40,526 bases of DNA. Source: Bacteroidota bacterium (GTDB lineage Bacteria > Bacteroidota > Bacteroidia > Flavobacteriales > Flavobacteriaceae). The notes beneath the pieces were generated by a model. That model worked only from the letters and a program-made list of their open reading frames with translations, did not search any database and was not told the origin of the DNA. Of this stretch, positions 16,752-24,672 are shown piece by piece; the first letter of the stretch is position 1; every line of letters begins with the position of its first letter. The stretch is taken from positions 1-40,526 of the forward strand of contig JAEWLN010000034.1 in assembly GCA_023457535.1 (NCBI GenBank), read 5' to 3'. The position numbers were made by a program, and so were the translations under genes.

Positions 16752-17363
16752 ATGGACATTTTAATTTACCCTACTTATTTTCCGTCGGTGAGCCATTACG
16801 TTGCGATGGCCCATGCGGATAGCGTAACGCTTGAAGTCGAAGACCATTTCCAAAAACAAACCAACAGAAACCGCACCTATATTTACAGTCCGAATGGAGT
16901 GCAACTGCTCAACATTCCGGTCAAACATACCAGGAATGCGCACCAGAAAACCAAAGATGTGCGGCTTGAAACGGCGTTTGACTGGCAAAAACAACATTTT
17001 AAATCGCTCGAAGCGGCCTATCGGTCTTCGCCTTTTTTTGAATATTTTGAAGATGCGCTGATGCCTGTTTTCACTAAAAAGCACGAGTTCCTGCTCGATC
17101 TGAACCTCGAGACGATGGCGCTGGTGTCAAAGTGCCTTAACACCGATTTCCAGTTTTCAAAAACGACGGAATACTTTCACGATGTCCCGCAATTCAAAGA
17201 CTTCCGCTACCTGGCGCGCGGCCAGAAAGACAACGCCCAATTTGAGCCTTACACCCAGGTTTTTGGGAATAAGCATGGTTTTTTGAACAATCTGAGCGTG
17301 CTTGACCTGTTGTTCAACGAGGGTCGTTTTGCGTTGGACTATTTACAAAAGCAAACGCTTTAG
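16752..17363 (+). CDS. WbqC-like family protein
   Basis: The 203-aa protein starts with the family signature of hydrophobic strand plus PTYFPSVSHY, then VEDHFQKQTNRNRTYIYSPNG, LNIPVKH and FDWQKQHFKSLEAAYRSSPFF. This matches the WbqC family (PF08889), found near surface-polysaccharide genes in some bacteria; the biochemical role is not established. No signal peptide or membrane segment is seen. Its ATG follows the lepB TAA with no gap, so it closes the par-dapB-lepB run. Its stop overlaps the stop of the convergent gene by four bases (17360-17363), leaving no room for a separate terminator. Confidence 0.87.
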   Translation: MDILIYPTYFPSVSHYVAMAHADSVTLEVEDHFQKQTNRNRTYIYSPNGVQLLNIPVKHTRNAHQKTKDVRLETAFDWQKQHFKSLEAAYRSSPFFEYFEDALMPVFTKKHEFLLDLNLETMALVSKCLNTDFQFSKTTEYFHDVPQFKDFRYLARGQKDNAQFEPYTQVFGNKHGFLNNLSVLDLLFNEGRFALDYLQKQTL

Positions 17364-18406
17364 TCGATCGATAACCGCGTCATGATCGGGTAATGGTCTG
17401 AATATTCAAACTCCGGAAATTCCTTGTAGCTTTTGACCGTCATCGTTTCATCGGCAAAAATGTAGTCGATGCGCGCCGGATAATACCGGAAATTGTACGT
17501 GCGCCCAAACCCTTTTCCTGCCTCTTCGAACGTGTCCTGCAGCGTGCCGCGTATGCTGCGGTAAACGTAGGAGAACGCGCTGTTGTTCATGTCCCCGCAG
17601 ATAATAATCGGATATTGGCTGGTTTTGGTATGTTCGGCGACGATTTCCGCCTGCTGTTGTTGCTTTCTGAACGCATGGCTGATGCGGCGCGCCACAACCA
17701 AAGACTTTCGCTGGTTCACGCCATCGATGTTTTCCGACATTTCGTTCACATCGGGCGAAATCTTGATCGATTGCAAATGCATGTTGTAGACGCGGATGAT
17801 GTCTTTGCCTTTTTTGATATCGGCGAAAATGACGCTGTTGTTCGAACTGGGCAAATCGAGGTGGCCTTCGTTGATGATCGGGAATTTGGAGAAAATCGCC
17901 TGCCCGGTCTTGATTTGGTCGCCCTGCATATAAATGAAGCGGTGTTTGTAGACCTTGAGATCCACATCGGCCGATTTTGAATATTCCTGGATACAGAGAA
18001 TGTCGGGGTTTTCGTCGTTGATAAATGTGAGAATGGAACCCGGAACATCTTCGTCGGGAATCCATTTGAACAAATTGAACAGCCGCACATTGTAGCTCAT
18101 CACGACAAAATCCTTTTCCTCGCGCGGCAAATCGGTTTCTGAAAACTTGTAAAATTTGTTGATGAACGTAATGCCAAGCAGCAACATGAGCCCCGATAGC
18201 AGCACCTGACGCTTGAATTGCAGCAGCCAGAACATAAAATAAAGTCCGTTCAGGATCAAAAACATCGGCAGGACCAAAGTGAGTACGGACAAAATCGGGA
18301 AAAATTTGGGCGCCAGAAACGGCAACACATACGCGAGAAACGTCAATACAGCCAGTACTATATTGAAGAAATACATTGTTTTGTTAAACCACGATAGCTT
18401 TTTCAT
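17360..18406 (-). CDS. Membrane-anchored endonuclease/exonuclease/phosphatase family protein
   Basis: The 348-aa protein has three hydrophobic helices (about 10-30, 36-62, 66-84) followed by an EEP-fold catalytic domain. Active-site residues are present in the family order: Asn106 (MSYNVRLFN), Glu141 (ILCIQEYS), His210 (VYNMHLQS), Asp272/Asn274 (CGDMNN), Asp314 (RIDYIFAD) and the terminal SDH (Asp337, His338). It is therefore probably an active metal-dependent phosphodiesterase facing either the cytoplasm or the periplasm; the substrate (DNA, phospholipid or inositol phosphate) cannot be read. It is the last gene of the minus-strand mutL-rhomboid-rhomboid group, 251 bases behind its neighbour, and may have its own promoter in that gap. 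Confidence 0.87.
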   Translation of the reverse strand: MKKLSWFNKTMYFFNIVLAVLTFLAYVLPFLAPKFFPILSVLTLVLPMFLILNGLYFMFWLLQFKRQVLLSGLMLLLGITFINKFYKFSETDLPREEKDFVVMSYNVRLFNLFKWIPDEDVPGSILTFINDENPDILCIQEYSKSADVDLKVYKHRFIYMQGDQIKTGQAIFSKFPIINEGHLDLPSSNNSVIFADIKKGKDIIRVYNMHLQSIKISPDVNEMSENIDGVNQRKSLVVARRISHAFRKQQQQAEIVAEHTKTSQYPIIICGDMNNSAFSYVYRSIRGTLQDTFEEAGKGFGRTYNFRYYPARIDYIFADETMTVKSYKEFPEFEYSDHYPIMTRLSID

Positions 18407-18515
18407 CCGAATTTTGATCGGGCTAATTTATAAAAAGTTGGCAGTTGTAAAAGGGATACGCGGAAATTTTCGGTTAGCAACGGTTATTATCGGTAAACGG
18501 AAGTTGAGGGTGGAA

Positions 18516-18650
18516 TTAACACATCCGTTCGCCCATTTCCAAATTTTCAAATTACAATTCCCAGTGTAAAAATGTTCAACGCGATTTTAGGAGTTAACAC
18601 ATCCGTTCAGCCCATTTTCAAATTTTCAAATTTCCAAATTTTCAATTTAA
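18516..18650 (+). repeat. Imperfect direct repeat spaced 78 bases plus CAAATTTY octamers
   Basis: TTAACACATCCGTTC occurs at 18516-18530 and again at 18594-18608, each followed by a GCCCATTT(T)CC/TC stretch running into CAAATTTT units. The second copy continues as four octamers with period 8 (18619-18650). The whole block lies between the nuclease-like gene and the rhomboid gene, downstream of the latter on the minus strand. It looks like a local duplication of about 78 bases that has since diverged. Confidence 0.7.
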
Positions 18651-18657
18651 CCACAAA

Positions 18658-19521
18658 TCACTCTTTCCCTGCCCTGAACAAAAATTCCTTTTCCGCCGCC
18701 GTCAGGCTGTCATACCCCGATTTGGATATCTTGTCAAGGATGTCGTCTATTTGTTGCTGTGTTTTGTCTTTTGTAACAATGCGCGAGCCGGTTTTGGTCA
18801 CGGGCCTGACCGGATTACGGTGCACTTTTTTGAACGGTGTTTTTCTGGCGCGACCCAGATTAGCGATACGGTCAAGCACGAAACTGACGGTTTGGCTCAA
18901 ATCTGTGCCGTGCTGAAGCAATTTAACATATAAGAATCCGAACAGCGCGCCGGCCAGATGCGCAATGTGGCCGCCCGTATTGCCCGCCATCAGGTACAAC
19001 AAATCGAGCAGCACGACCACGGCCGTGAAATGCCACAATTTTACATAGCCAATGAGCAGTAGCCTGATCGTCATGTTGGGCGCATAGGTTGTCGAGGCAA
19101 ACAAAATAGCCATGATCGCACCCGATGCTCCAATGACGGCGCCCGATCGGCCCATCGCATAATAAGCACCCAGAAATACAAGGCCCGCAAAAACGCCGCC
19201 CAGCACGTATGCGCCAAGGAGTTGCCGCTGCGAAAAGTACGTCAGAAAAATGCGCCCGGTAAAATTGAGCACCAGCATGTTGAACAACAAGTGCAGGAAA
19301 TCGCTGTGCAGGAATTGGTAGGTCAGCAACGTCCACGGGTGCGTGAGTACATACCAGCCATCGGAGGACAAAACCAACCAGTCCGGATAATCGAACACGC
19401 CCAATTTAAATTGGTAAAACAAAGCAATCGAAACCAGAAACGCGCCCACATTCCAATAGATCAGCTTTTGTTCAAAACCGCCCATTTTGTAATGCACTTT
19501 CAATTCATCCAAAAAGTTCAT
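18658..19521 (-). CDS. Rhomboid family intramembrane serine protease
   Basis: The 287-aa protein has six predicted membrane helices and the full rhomboid signature: HxxxN on helix 2 (His77, Asn81 in HLLFNMLVL), GASG with catalytic Ser133, and His188 in GGHIAHLAG as its dyad partner. It also carries a cytosolic C-terminal tail of about 85 residues that ends in a conserved-looking IDDILDKISKSGYDSL...EKEFLF motif (DUF6576-like). It is expected to cleave transmembrane substrates; targets are unknown. It lies 155 bases behind a second rhomboid gene in the same direction, and the two are diverged paralogues, since they differ in tail and loops. Confidence 0.92.
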   Translation of the reverse strand: MNFLDELKVHYKMGGFEQKLIYWNVGAFLVSIALFYQFKLGVFDYPDWLVLSSDGWYVLTHPWTLLTYQFLHSDFLHLLFNMLVLNFTGRIFLTYFSQRQLLGAYVLGGVFAGLVFLGAYYAMGRSGAVIGASGAIMAILFASTTYAPNMTIRLLLIGYVKLWHFTAVVVLLDLLYLMAGNTGGHIAHLAGALFGFLYVKLLQHGTDLSQTVSFVLDRIANLGRARKTPFKKVHRNPVRPVTKTGSRIVTKDKTQQQIDDILDKISKSGYDSLTAAEKEFLFRAGKE

Positions 19522-19676
19522 ACCCTTGTCTTTTATTTTATTGGCTTTTTTTGCACCGACGTACCTGCCGGGTCTATCAACACCATTTGCCTACTGTCAA
19601 CACCCGCGGGCATGACCTGCCCTGGCCTGGCGGTGACTGCTTTTAAAACACCACGCATGCTTTGATCGTGATTGGA

Positions 19677-20438
19677 TTAGTTCCATCGGTTGCGGTCGAA
19701 CTGACTCTTTTTCCAGTACCACATCATCAAAAACCCGATCAGCGCGCCACCCACGTGCGCAAAGTGCGCGACACCGGTTCCGCCGGATCCAAATATGGAC
19801 TGTCCTTTGAAGCCCAAAAACAAATCGATCGCGATGATGCCCGGCACAAAATATTTGGCTTTGATCGGGACGGGAATGAACAACAGCGCCAGTTCTGCGT
19901 TCGGGAACATGAATGCAAAGGCAACCAGCAGGCCGTAAATCGCACCGGATGCGCCTACCATCGGCCCGGCATACGCGCCATAAGCTTCGTTGAGCAACGA
20001 CATGTCGAGGGCTTCGCGGCCGTTGAGCGGAATGCTTTGTCCCTGTAACAGCGCATATACTTCCGTTGGCGAGAAACCGTGGCTTCCGAGCAAATTTACC
20101 GCCTCGTTGATCGTATAATAATTGAATCCGAGTTGCAGCAGCGCAGCCCCAAGCCCGCACGAGAGGTAAAAAAAGATGAATTTTTTGCCGCCCCAAAAGT
20201 GCTCGAGCGCGCTTCCAAATGAATAAAGCGCGAACATATTGAACAAAATATGCGTGATATTGGGGAACGACGCATGCATGAACATGTGCGTGATCAGTTG
20301 CCACGGCTGGAAATTAGGGTTTTCGAAATAAAACAGCGCTAGCAAACGGTACGATTCGGCGCCCACGATTTGTGATCCGATGTAAACCAATATATTGATG
20401 ATCAAAAGTTGTTTGACCGTAGGGGTAATTTGCATCAT
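19677..20438 (-). CDS. Rhomboid family intramembrane serine protease
   Basis: The protein is 253 aa from the ATG at 20438, whose bases overlap the mutL TGA (ATGA). The open frame extends 28 codons further upstream, but that part lies within mutL and has no hydrophobic start, so I exclude it. Another ATG follows directly at 20435. Residues: His63/Asn67 in HILFNMFAL, catalytic Ser164 in VGASGAIYG, His228 in VAHFAHVGGALIG. A loop of about 50 residues (106-157) between helices 3 and 4 is longer than in the neighbouring rhomboid, and the GASG copy is preceded by GPM. No C-terminal tail domain is present. Translational coupling to mutL is likely but a functional link is not known. Confidence 0.92.
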   Translation of the reverse strand: MMQITPTVKQLLIINILVYIGSQIVGAESYRLLALFYFENPNFQPWQLITHMFMHASFPNITHILFNMFALYSFGSALEHFWGGKKFIFFYLSCGLGAALLQLGFNYYTINEAVNLLGSHGFSPTEVYALLQGQSIPLNGREALDMSLLNEAYGAYAGPMVGASGAIYGLLVAFAFMFPNAELALLFIPVPIKAKYFVPGIIAIDLFLGFKGQSIFGSGGTGVAHFAHVGGALIGFLMMWYWKKSQFDRNRWN

Positions 20439-22309
20439 AGCGCGAATTTTTTGTCTAGATCTTCCACCCGCAACGTGATGAAAGTGGGTTTTTGAAAAGG
20501 CGAAACATTGGGTTCTTTGCACGCAAAAAGGCCGTTGACGAGGTTTTCCTGCTCTTTTTCAGTCAGGTAAGTGCCTGTTTTGACCGCCAGGCTGCGCGCC
20601 ATCGATTTGGCGATCGAGTCGTTCTGGCTGAAACTGCTTTCCGGGATTCCGTCATTCAGATCGCCGAGCAGCTGCTCGAGTACGATCGACACTTCGCTCT
20701 CGGCCACATTGACCGGCAACCCTGAGATGACCACGTGGTCCGGATGCATGGCCTCGAACACAAATCCTGTATTGACGAGCGATTCGTGCAATTCGGCGAT
20801 CAGCGCGAGCTCATTGGGCGAAAAGTACAAACTGAGTGGAAACAGCAGCTGCTGGCTCGAGGCCTGCTGAACGGTCATATTGGCCAAAAACTGCTCGTAC
20901 AGCACGCGTTGGTGCGCACGCTGCTGGTCTACGATGACCATGCCCGATTTGATGGGGTTGACGATGTATTTTTTGTGTATCTGGTATGTTTTGTTGACCG
21001 TTTGCGCGATTTCCTGCTCGTCAAACAGCGATGCCGTGACCTCTTCGCTCTCGAACTGGAAATTCGCCGATGGAAACTCCGGCAACTCCTCGCCCACCAG
21101 TGTCTCGGTGTCGTTTTTGAGCCCGACATACAAGCTTTCCCAACCGGCGCTTTCAGTTTTTCTGGGCACCGATGCAGAGAAAGCGCGCGCGGGCTTGTCC
21201 GGTGCAAACGGATTGAAGCTGCTGTCCACCTGTACCGTAGGCACCGACGCATCGGCGTTTTTATATCCGTACGGCGTATCAAGGTTGGGATCGCGGTCAA
21301 AATCCAGCACAGGCGCAACGTTGAACTGCCCCAGGCTGTGCTTGACCGCCGAGCGCAGGATGGCGTACAGCGCGTGTTCATCGTCGAATTTGATTTCTGT
21401 TTTGGTGGGATGGATGTTGATGTCGATCGTGTGCGGCGGCACCTGCAAAAACAAAAAATATCCGGGCTGACAACCGTCTTTGAGCAAACCTTCGTAGGCG
21501 GCCATGATCGCGTGGTGCAAATACGCCGATTTGATAAATCGGTCATTGACAAAGAAAAATTGCTCACCGCGGTTCTTCTTGGCGAATTCCGGTTTGGTCA
21601 CGAATCCGGCAATGGACACAATTTCAGTTTCCTCCTTGACCGGAACGAGTTTCTCATTGGTCTTGCCGCCAAAAATATTGACGATGCGCTGCCGGAAATT
21701 ACTGGCCGGCAAATTGAACAACTCCTCGCCGTTGTGGTAATACGTAAAGTGGATCTGCGGATGCGCGAGCGCCACGCGCTGGAATTCGTCGATGATGTGA
21801 CGGTGTTCGACCACATCGGATTTGAGGAAATTGCGCCGCGCCGGAATGTTGAAAAACAGGTTTTTGATCGCGAACGATGTGCCCTGTGGCAAAACGGCCA
21901 CTTCCTGCGACATGAATTTGCTGCCCTCGATCACCAGATGCGTACCGAGTTCCTGCTGCGGCTGCCGCGTTTTCATCTCGACATGCGCGATGGCAGCGAT
22001 CGATGCGAGTGCCTCTCCGCGAAAACCTTTGGTGTAAAGCGAAAACAAATCTTCGGCCTGGCGAATTTTCGATGTGGCGTGCCGCTCAAAGCACAAACGC
22101 GCATCTTCTTCGCCCATGCCCACACCGTTGTCGATGACCTGAATGAGTGTTTTACCGGCTTCTTTGATGATTAATTTGATGTCCGTGGATTTGGCGTCGA
22201 CGGCATTTTCAAGCAATTCTTTCACTACCGATGCGGGTCGCTGCACGACTTCGCCTGCGGCTATCTGGTTGGCAACGTGATCGGGAAGTTTCTGGATGAT
22301 ACTCGACAT
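20435..22309 (-). CDS. mutL: DNA mismatch repair protein MutL
   Basis: The 624-aa GHKL ATPase links MutS mismatch recognition to strand removal. The N-terminal ATPase has catalytic Glu31 and Asn35 in KELLENAVDA, DNGVGM (60-65) and the GFRGEAL lid. The linker is about 340-430. The C-terminal dimerisation domain has DQQRAHQRVLYE where endonuclease-active MutL proteins have DQHA(X)2E(X)4E, and SPFQKP where they have CPHGRP, so nicking activity is probably lost. I start at ATG 22309 (MSSIIQKLP); the frame is open upstream to 22393, but those residues are not MutL-like and lie over a perfect -7 box. It heads the mutL-rhomboid-rhomboid group. Confidence 0.96.
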   Translation of the reverse strand: MSSIIQKLPDHVANQIAAGEVVQRPASVVKELLENAVDAKSTDIKLIIKEAGKTLIQVIDNGVGMGEEDARLCFERHATSKIRQAEDLFSLYTKGFRGEALASIAAIAHVEMKTRQPQQELGTHLVIEGSKFMSQEVAVLPQGTSFAIKNLFFNIPARRNFLKSDVVEHRHIIDEFQRVALAHPQIHFTYYHNGEELFNLPASNFRQRIVNIFGGKTNEKLVPVKEETEIVSIAGFVTKPEFAKKNRGEQFFFVNDRFIKSAYLHHAIMAAYEGLLKDGCQPGYFLFLQVPPHTIDINIHPTKTEIKFDDEHALYAILRSAVKHSLGQFNVAPVLDFDRDPNLDTPYGYKNADASVPTVQVDSSFNPFAPDKPARAFSASVPRKTESAGWESLYVGLKNDTETLVGEELPEFPSANFQFESEEVTASLFDEQEIAQTVNKTYQIHKKYIVNPIKSGMVIVDQQRAHQRVLYEQFLANMTVQQASSQQLLFPLSLYFSPNELALIAELHESLVNTGFVFEAMHPDHVVISGLPVNVAESEVSIVLEQLLGDLNDGIPESSFSQNDSIAKSMARSLAVKTGTYLTEKEQENLVNGLFACKEPNVSPFQKPTFITLRVEDLDKKFAL

Positions 22310-22328
22310 TGGACTTGGGTTGGACTTC

Positions 22329-22336
22329 CAAAAATA
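22329..22336 (-). promoter_or_regulatory. Predicted -7 box of mutL
   Basis: On the minus strand this reads TATTTTTG, a perfect TAnnTTTG box, 19 bases before the ATG at 22309. It lies inside the longer open frame and supports the shorter start. Confidence 0.5.
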
Positions 22337-22580
22337 GTGATTATTGAGCAAGTGCGCGTGTGGAAAATGTTGAAAAAATGATAAAGTTTTCAAGAGTGCG
22401 GGGCGGCAGATCCAAAACAGGAAAATCCAGGTTCCCCACCCCTAAATTCCGACGTTGGAGGATTCTAAAAGGCACATTTCGCAATACCATTGCGCTGTTA
22501 ATTCCGGCTTTTAACGCGCGTGCGGTGGCCGATGCGCCGGAGGTACAATTAACGGTGGAACTTGAATTTTTCCTGGGGTT

Positions 22581-22670
22581 GCGTTAGCGATAGCAGCGGA
22601 AATCCTTTTTAACGCTGTGCAGCGGCGTTAAAAAGATTGCAGCGGATAGCGCGGGCCGCAGGCAACGCCC
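22581..22670 (-). repeat. Dispersed palindromic element, copy 3
   Basis: Opens GCGTTAGCGATAGCAGCGG and closes GCGGGCCGCAGGCAACGCCC. The centre is a perfect 11-bp hairpin CTTTTTAACGC/GCGTTAAAAAG (22605-22635, loop of nine bases), the longest stem in the family. In reverse complement it aligns along its whole length with copy 5 (36235-36315). Confidence 0.8.
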
Positions 22671-22792
22671 AAAAATTAACGGTCACAGCCGGGCGCTTCA
22701 TTCAGGATTTAGATTTCATACTATCCGCGAAATCTCGGGTTTGGATCCCGGCCGGGCGAATTGGTTGACGCATAAAGCTCATTTGAGCCGCG

Positions 22793-23278
22793 CTATTGTT
22801 GGCGCAACGCCGCCATTTTAATGGCCGCAATAGCCGCCTCAGTTCCTTTATTGCCGTGTTTGCCGCCGCTGCGGTCGAGGGATTGCTGCTCTGTGTTGTC
22901 CGTGAGCAGGCAAAATATGACGGGCACCTCGCCTTGCACGTTCAGGTCTTTGATGCCTTGGGTCACTCCTTCGCAAACGAACTCGAAATGCATGGTTTCG
23001 CCTTTGATGACGCAGCCAATGGTGATCACACAGTCTACGTTTTGCGTCCCGGCCATCTTTTTGGCGCCGTAGATGAGCTCGAAACTGCCCGGGACGTTCC
23101 AACGGATGATGTTGCCCGGCTGTACGCCGCAATCGATCAGCGCCGATTCTGCGCCCTGATACAGGCCATTGGTGATGTGGTCGTTCCATTCAGAGACGAC
23201 GATGCCGAATTTGAAATTCCGCGCGTCCGGAAGCGTGGCTTTGTCGTAATTGGAAAGGTTTTTATTTGCGGTGGCCAT
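22793..23278 (-). CDS. ribH: 6,7-dimethyl-8-ribityllumazine synthase
   Basis: This enzyme makes the penultimate intermediate of riboflavin from dihydroxybutanone phosphate and the ribitylamino-pyrimidinedione; it usually forms 60-mers or pentamers. The 161-aa protein shows the substrate-stacking SEWN (29-32), the NVPGSFEL loop (61-68), the catalytic His97 in GCVIKGETMHFEFV, and the phosphate loop DRSGGKHGNKG (about 135-145). Length is typical (about 155-165). It sits 95 bases behind the TPR gene, with a strong terminator in between, so it probably has its own promoter. No other rib gene or FMN riboswitch was seen here. Confidence 0.96.
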   Translation of the reverse strand: MATANKNLSNYDKATLPDARNFKFGIVVSEWNDHITNGLYQGAESALIDCGVQPGNIIRWNVPGSFELIYGAKKMAGTQNVDCVITIGCVIKGETMHFEFVCEGVTQGIKDLNVQGEVPVIFCLLTDNTEQQSLDRSGGKHGNKGTEAAIAAIKMAALRQQ

Positions 23279-23317
23279 AAGGATCTGAATTTTAAATATT
23301 GGTTTTTAGAGGCGAAT

Positions 23318-23350
23318 AAAAAAAATGGGGCAATACAAATGTACGCCCCA
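23318..23350 (-). terminator. Rho-independent terminator of the TPR gene
   Basis: On the minus strand a TGGGGC...GCCCCA stem (23350-23345 with 23331-23326, 13-base loop) runs straight into eight T residues (23325-23318). It lies 24 bases behind the TPR gene stop and before ribH. Confidence 0.85.
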
Positions 23351-23373
23351 ATTTACTATAAATTTTAACGCAC

Positions 23374-24162
23374 TTACTGCGCCAGCCCGATGAGCGCGTC
23401 GACATTCATCGCTTCAGGCGACGATTCGTACTGCTCTTTGATTTGGGTAAAATATTTGAGCGCATCGGCTTTATTGCCCATCGCGAGCGCCGTTTGGCCT
23501 GCCTTCAAAAGGAAACGCGGTGTGGTGAATTCGTTTTTGTTCATTTCAGCGGCTTTGACGTAGTGGTCAAGGGCTTCTTTTTGCTTGTTTTGCTGCGCGT
23601 AGGCGTCACCAATGGCTCCTTGCGTAAGCACTGACAAGATCATATCGCCTGCCTTGAAGCTTTCGAGCGACTCGATGGCCTCAGGGTATTTTTTAAGATT
23701 GAGCTGGCAAATTCCGGCATAGTAATGTGCGAGATTCCCCGCATCAGTACCTGAGAATTTGTCGGCGATTTGCGAAAAACCGTATTTCCCTTCTGAACCG
23801 TTGAGTGCGAGCGTGAACAGCGAATCTGCTTTTTGATCGCCATCGACCGCTTTCTGGAAATTTTGCTGGGCGGTGAACATTTCATTGGCCGCTTCTTCCT
23901 GTTGCGGACCGGCAACGAACTTTTGGTACATGAGATAGCCTACGACAATAACTGCCAAAGCACCCAACACGCCAAAGATCATTTTTTGGTTTTTCTCGAA
24001 CCACTCTTCAGTTTTGTTCGCCGTGTCGTCGAGTTTATTGAATACGCCAGCGGTGGTGCTTTCTTTTTCATCGACGTTGATTTGATCTTCTATAAAGGTG
24101 TTGTCTACTTTTTCTTCCTTTTCCTTGGGAGCTTTGTAACCTCTTTTATTGAACGTTGCCAT
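23374..24162 (-). CDS. Membrane-anchored TPR protein (YfgM-like topology)
   Basis: The 262-aa protein has a charged N-terminal cytoplasmic part (1-60), one membrane helix (about 61-79, MIFGVLGALAVIVVGYLMY) and a periplasmic region with about four to five tetratricopeptide-like repeats (for example AHYYAGICQLNLKKYPEAI near 145-163 and GAIGDAYAQQNKQKEAL near 182-198). Topology and repeats resemble YfgM, which works near the Sec translocon and periplasmic chaperones. Assignment to that function is only by likeness. It is divergent from recF and has a good promoter and its own terminator, so it is probably a single-gene transcript. Antisense frames in the region are shadows. Confidence 0.82.
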   Translation of the reverse strand: MATFNKRGYKAPKEKEEKVDNTFIEDQINVDEKESTTAGVFNKLDDTANKTEEWFEKNQKMIFGVLGALAVIVVGYLMYQKFVAGPQQEEAANEMFTAQQNFQKAVDGDQKADSLFTLALNGSEGKYGFSQIADKFSGTDAGNLAHYYAGICQLNLKKYPEAIESLESFKAGDMILSVLTQGAIGDAYAQQNKQKEALDHYVKAAEMNKNEFTTPRFLLKAGQTALAMGNKADALKYFTQIKEQYESSPEAMNVDALIGLAQ

Positions 24163-24183
24163 TTATATTGAATTTATGAGCCG

Positions 24184-24217
24184 CAAAAATAAAATTTTTA
24201 TTGGAACTCGAGCAAAA
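24184..24217 (-). promoter_or_regulatory. Predicted promoter of the TPR gene
   Basis: On the minus strand TTTTG (24217-24213) and TATTTTTG (24191-24184) are separated by 21 bases, the best match to the Bacteroidota -33/-7 pattern in this window. The -7 box ends 21 bases before the ATG at 24162. Confidence 0.65.
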
Positions 24218-24310
24218 TTTTTATACTTTATATTCAACGGCTGATGTGACAATGGCTTAGCGCGGGTTGAACGACGGGTTTTGGAACGGTTTACGGCCGA
24301 GGCGAATGGG

Positions 24311-24446
24311 GTGTACAGATTTTCTGGGTGTATAGATTTTCTGTAGTGGAGGTATTGATTTTTTTTGTATTTTTTCCCCGCAGGGAAGGGGGCATGAAGG
24401 TTTACCCTACGGAATCCGGATGAGATTTGATTACAGAAAATCTGTG
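24311..24446. repeat. Palindrome-bounded intergenic element, copy A
   Basis: The left end TATAGATTTTCTGTA (24331-24345) and right end TACAGAAAATCTGTG (24432-24446) are inverted repeats, and each is itself a palindrome of the type ACAGA-nnn-TCTGT. The left palindrome is preceded by a 17-base tandem duplicate (24311-24327 against 24328-24344). The middle carries AGGGAAGGGGGC. The element aligns with copy B at 32090-32208 across its length, including TTTTGTTAAA just past the right end. No coding capacity. Confidence 0.8.
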
Positions 24447-24646
24447 TATTTTGTTAAATTTTGCTTTGCGAGTCCTTTGCCTGTAACGACCGCAGAAATT
24501 TGGAAAGAAGCTGTCGACAACCATCTGACACTCACCGGACAGTAACACGCGCAATTCTGCATTCTCTACCCGATTCCACGCACAACCGCTGCGGCCCAAC
24601 GCCAAATTATCACGTCCATTACCCAACCTTTCCACAAAAATTCCGT

Positions 24647-24653
24647 AATTTGC
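24647..24653 (+). promoter_or_regulatory. Predicted -7 box of recF
   Basis: TAATTTG (one base short of TAnnTTTG) lies 19 bases before the recF ATG. No clear -33 box. Confidence 0.35.
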
Positions 24654-24672
24654 ACCGGTTTCAACTTCGCCG

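Larger units (their letters stand above)
22310..22792. other. 483-base intergenic region between ribH and mutL
   Basis: No supported gene. From the mutL side it holds a -7 box (22329-22336, minus strand), about 240 bases without recognisable features, dispersed palindromic element copy 3 (22581-22670), and about 120 bases in which I see nothing. Both flanking genes run on the minus strand. Confidence 0.7.
24163..24672. other. 510-base divergent intergenic region (TPR gene / recF)
   Basis: No supported gene. It holds the TPR promoter (24184-24217, minus strand), the palindrome-bounded element copy A (24311-24446), about 190 bases without clear features, and the recF -7 box. Two short frames (24402-24635 minus, 24461-24760 plus) have no family likeness and I leave them out. 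Confidence 0.65.

Noticed and set aside
20735..22174. A 479-codon open frame on the plus strand
   Set aside because: It lies wholly antisense to mutL, whose family motifs are unmistakable; composition is that of a reverse-frame shadow.
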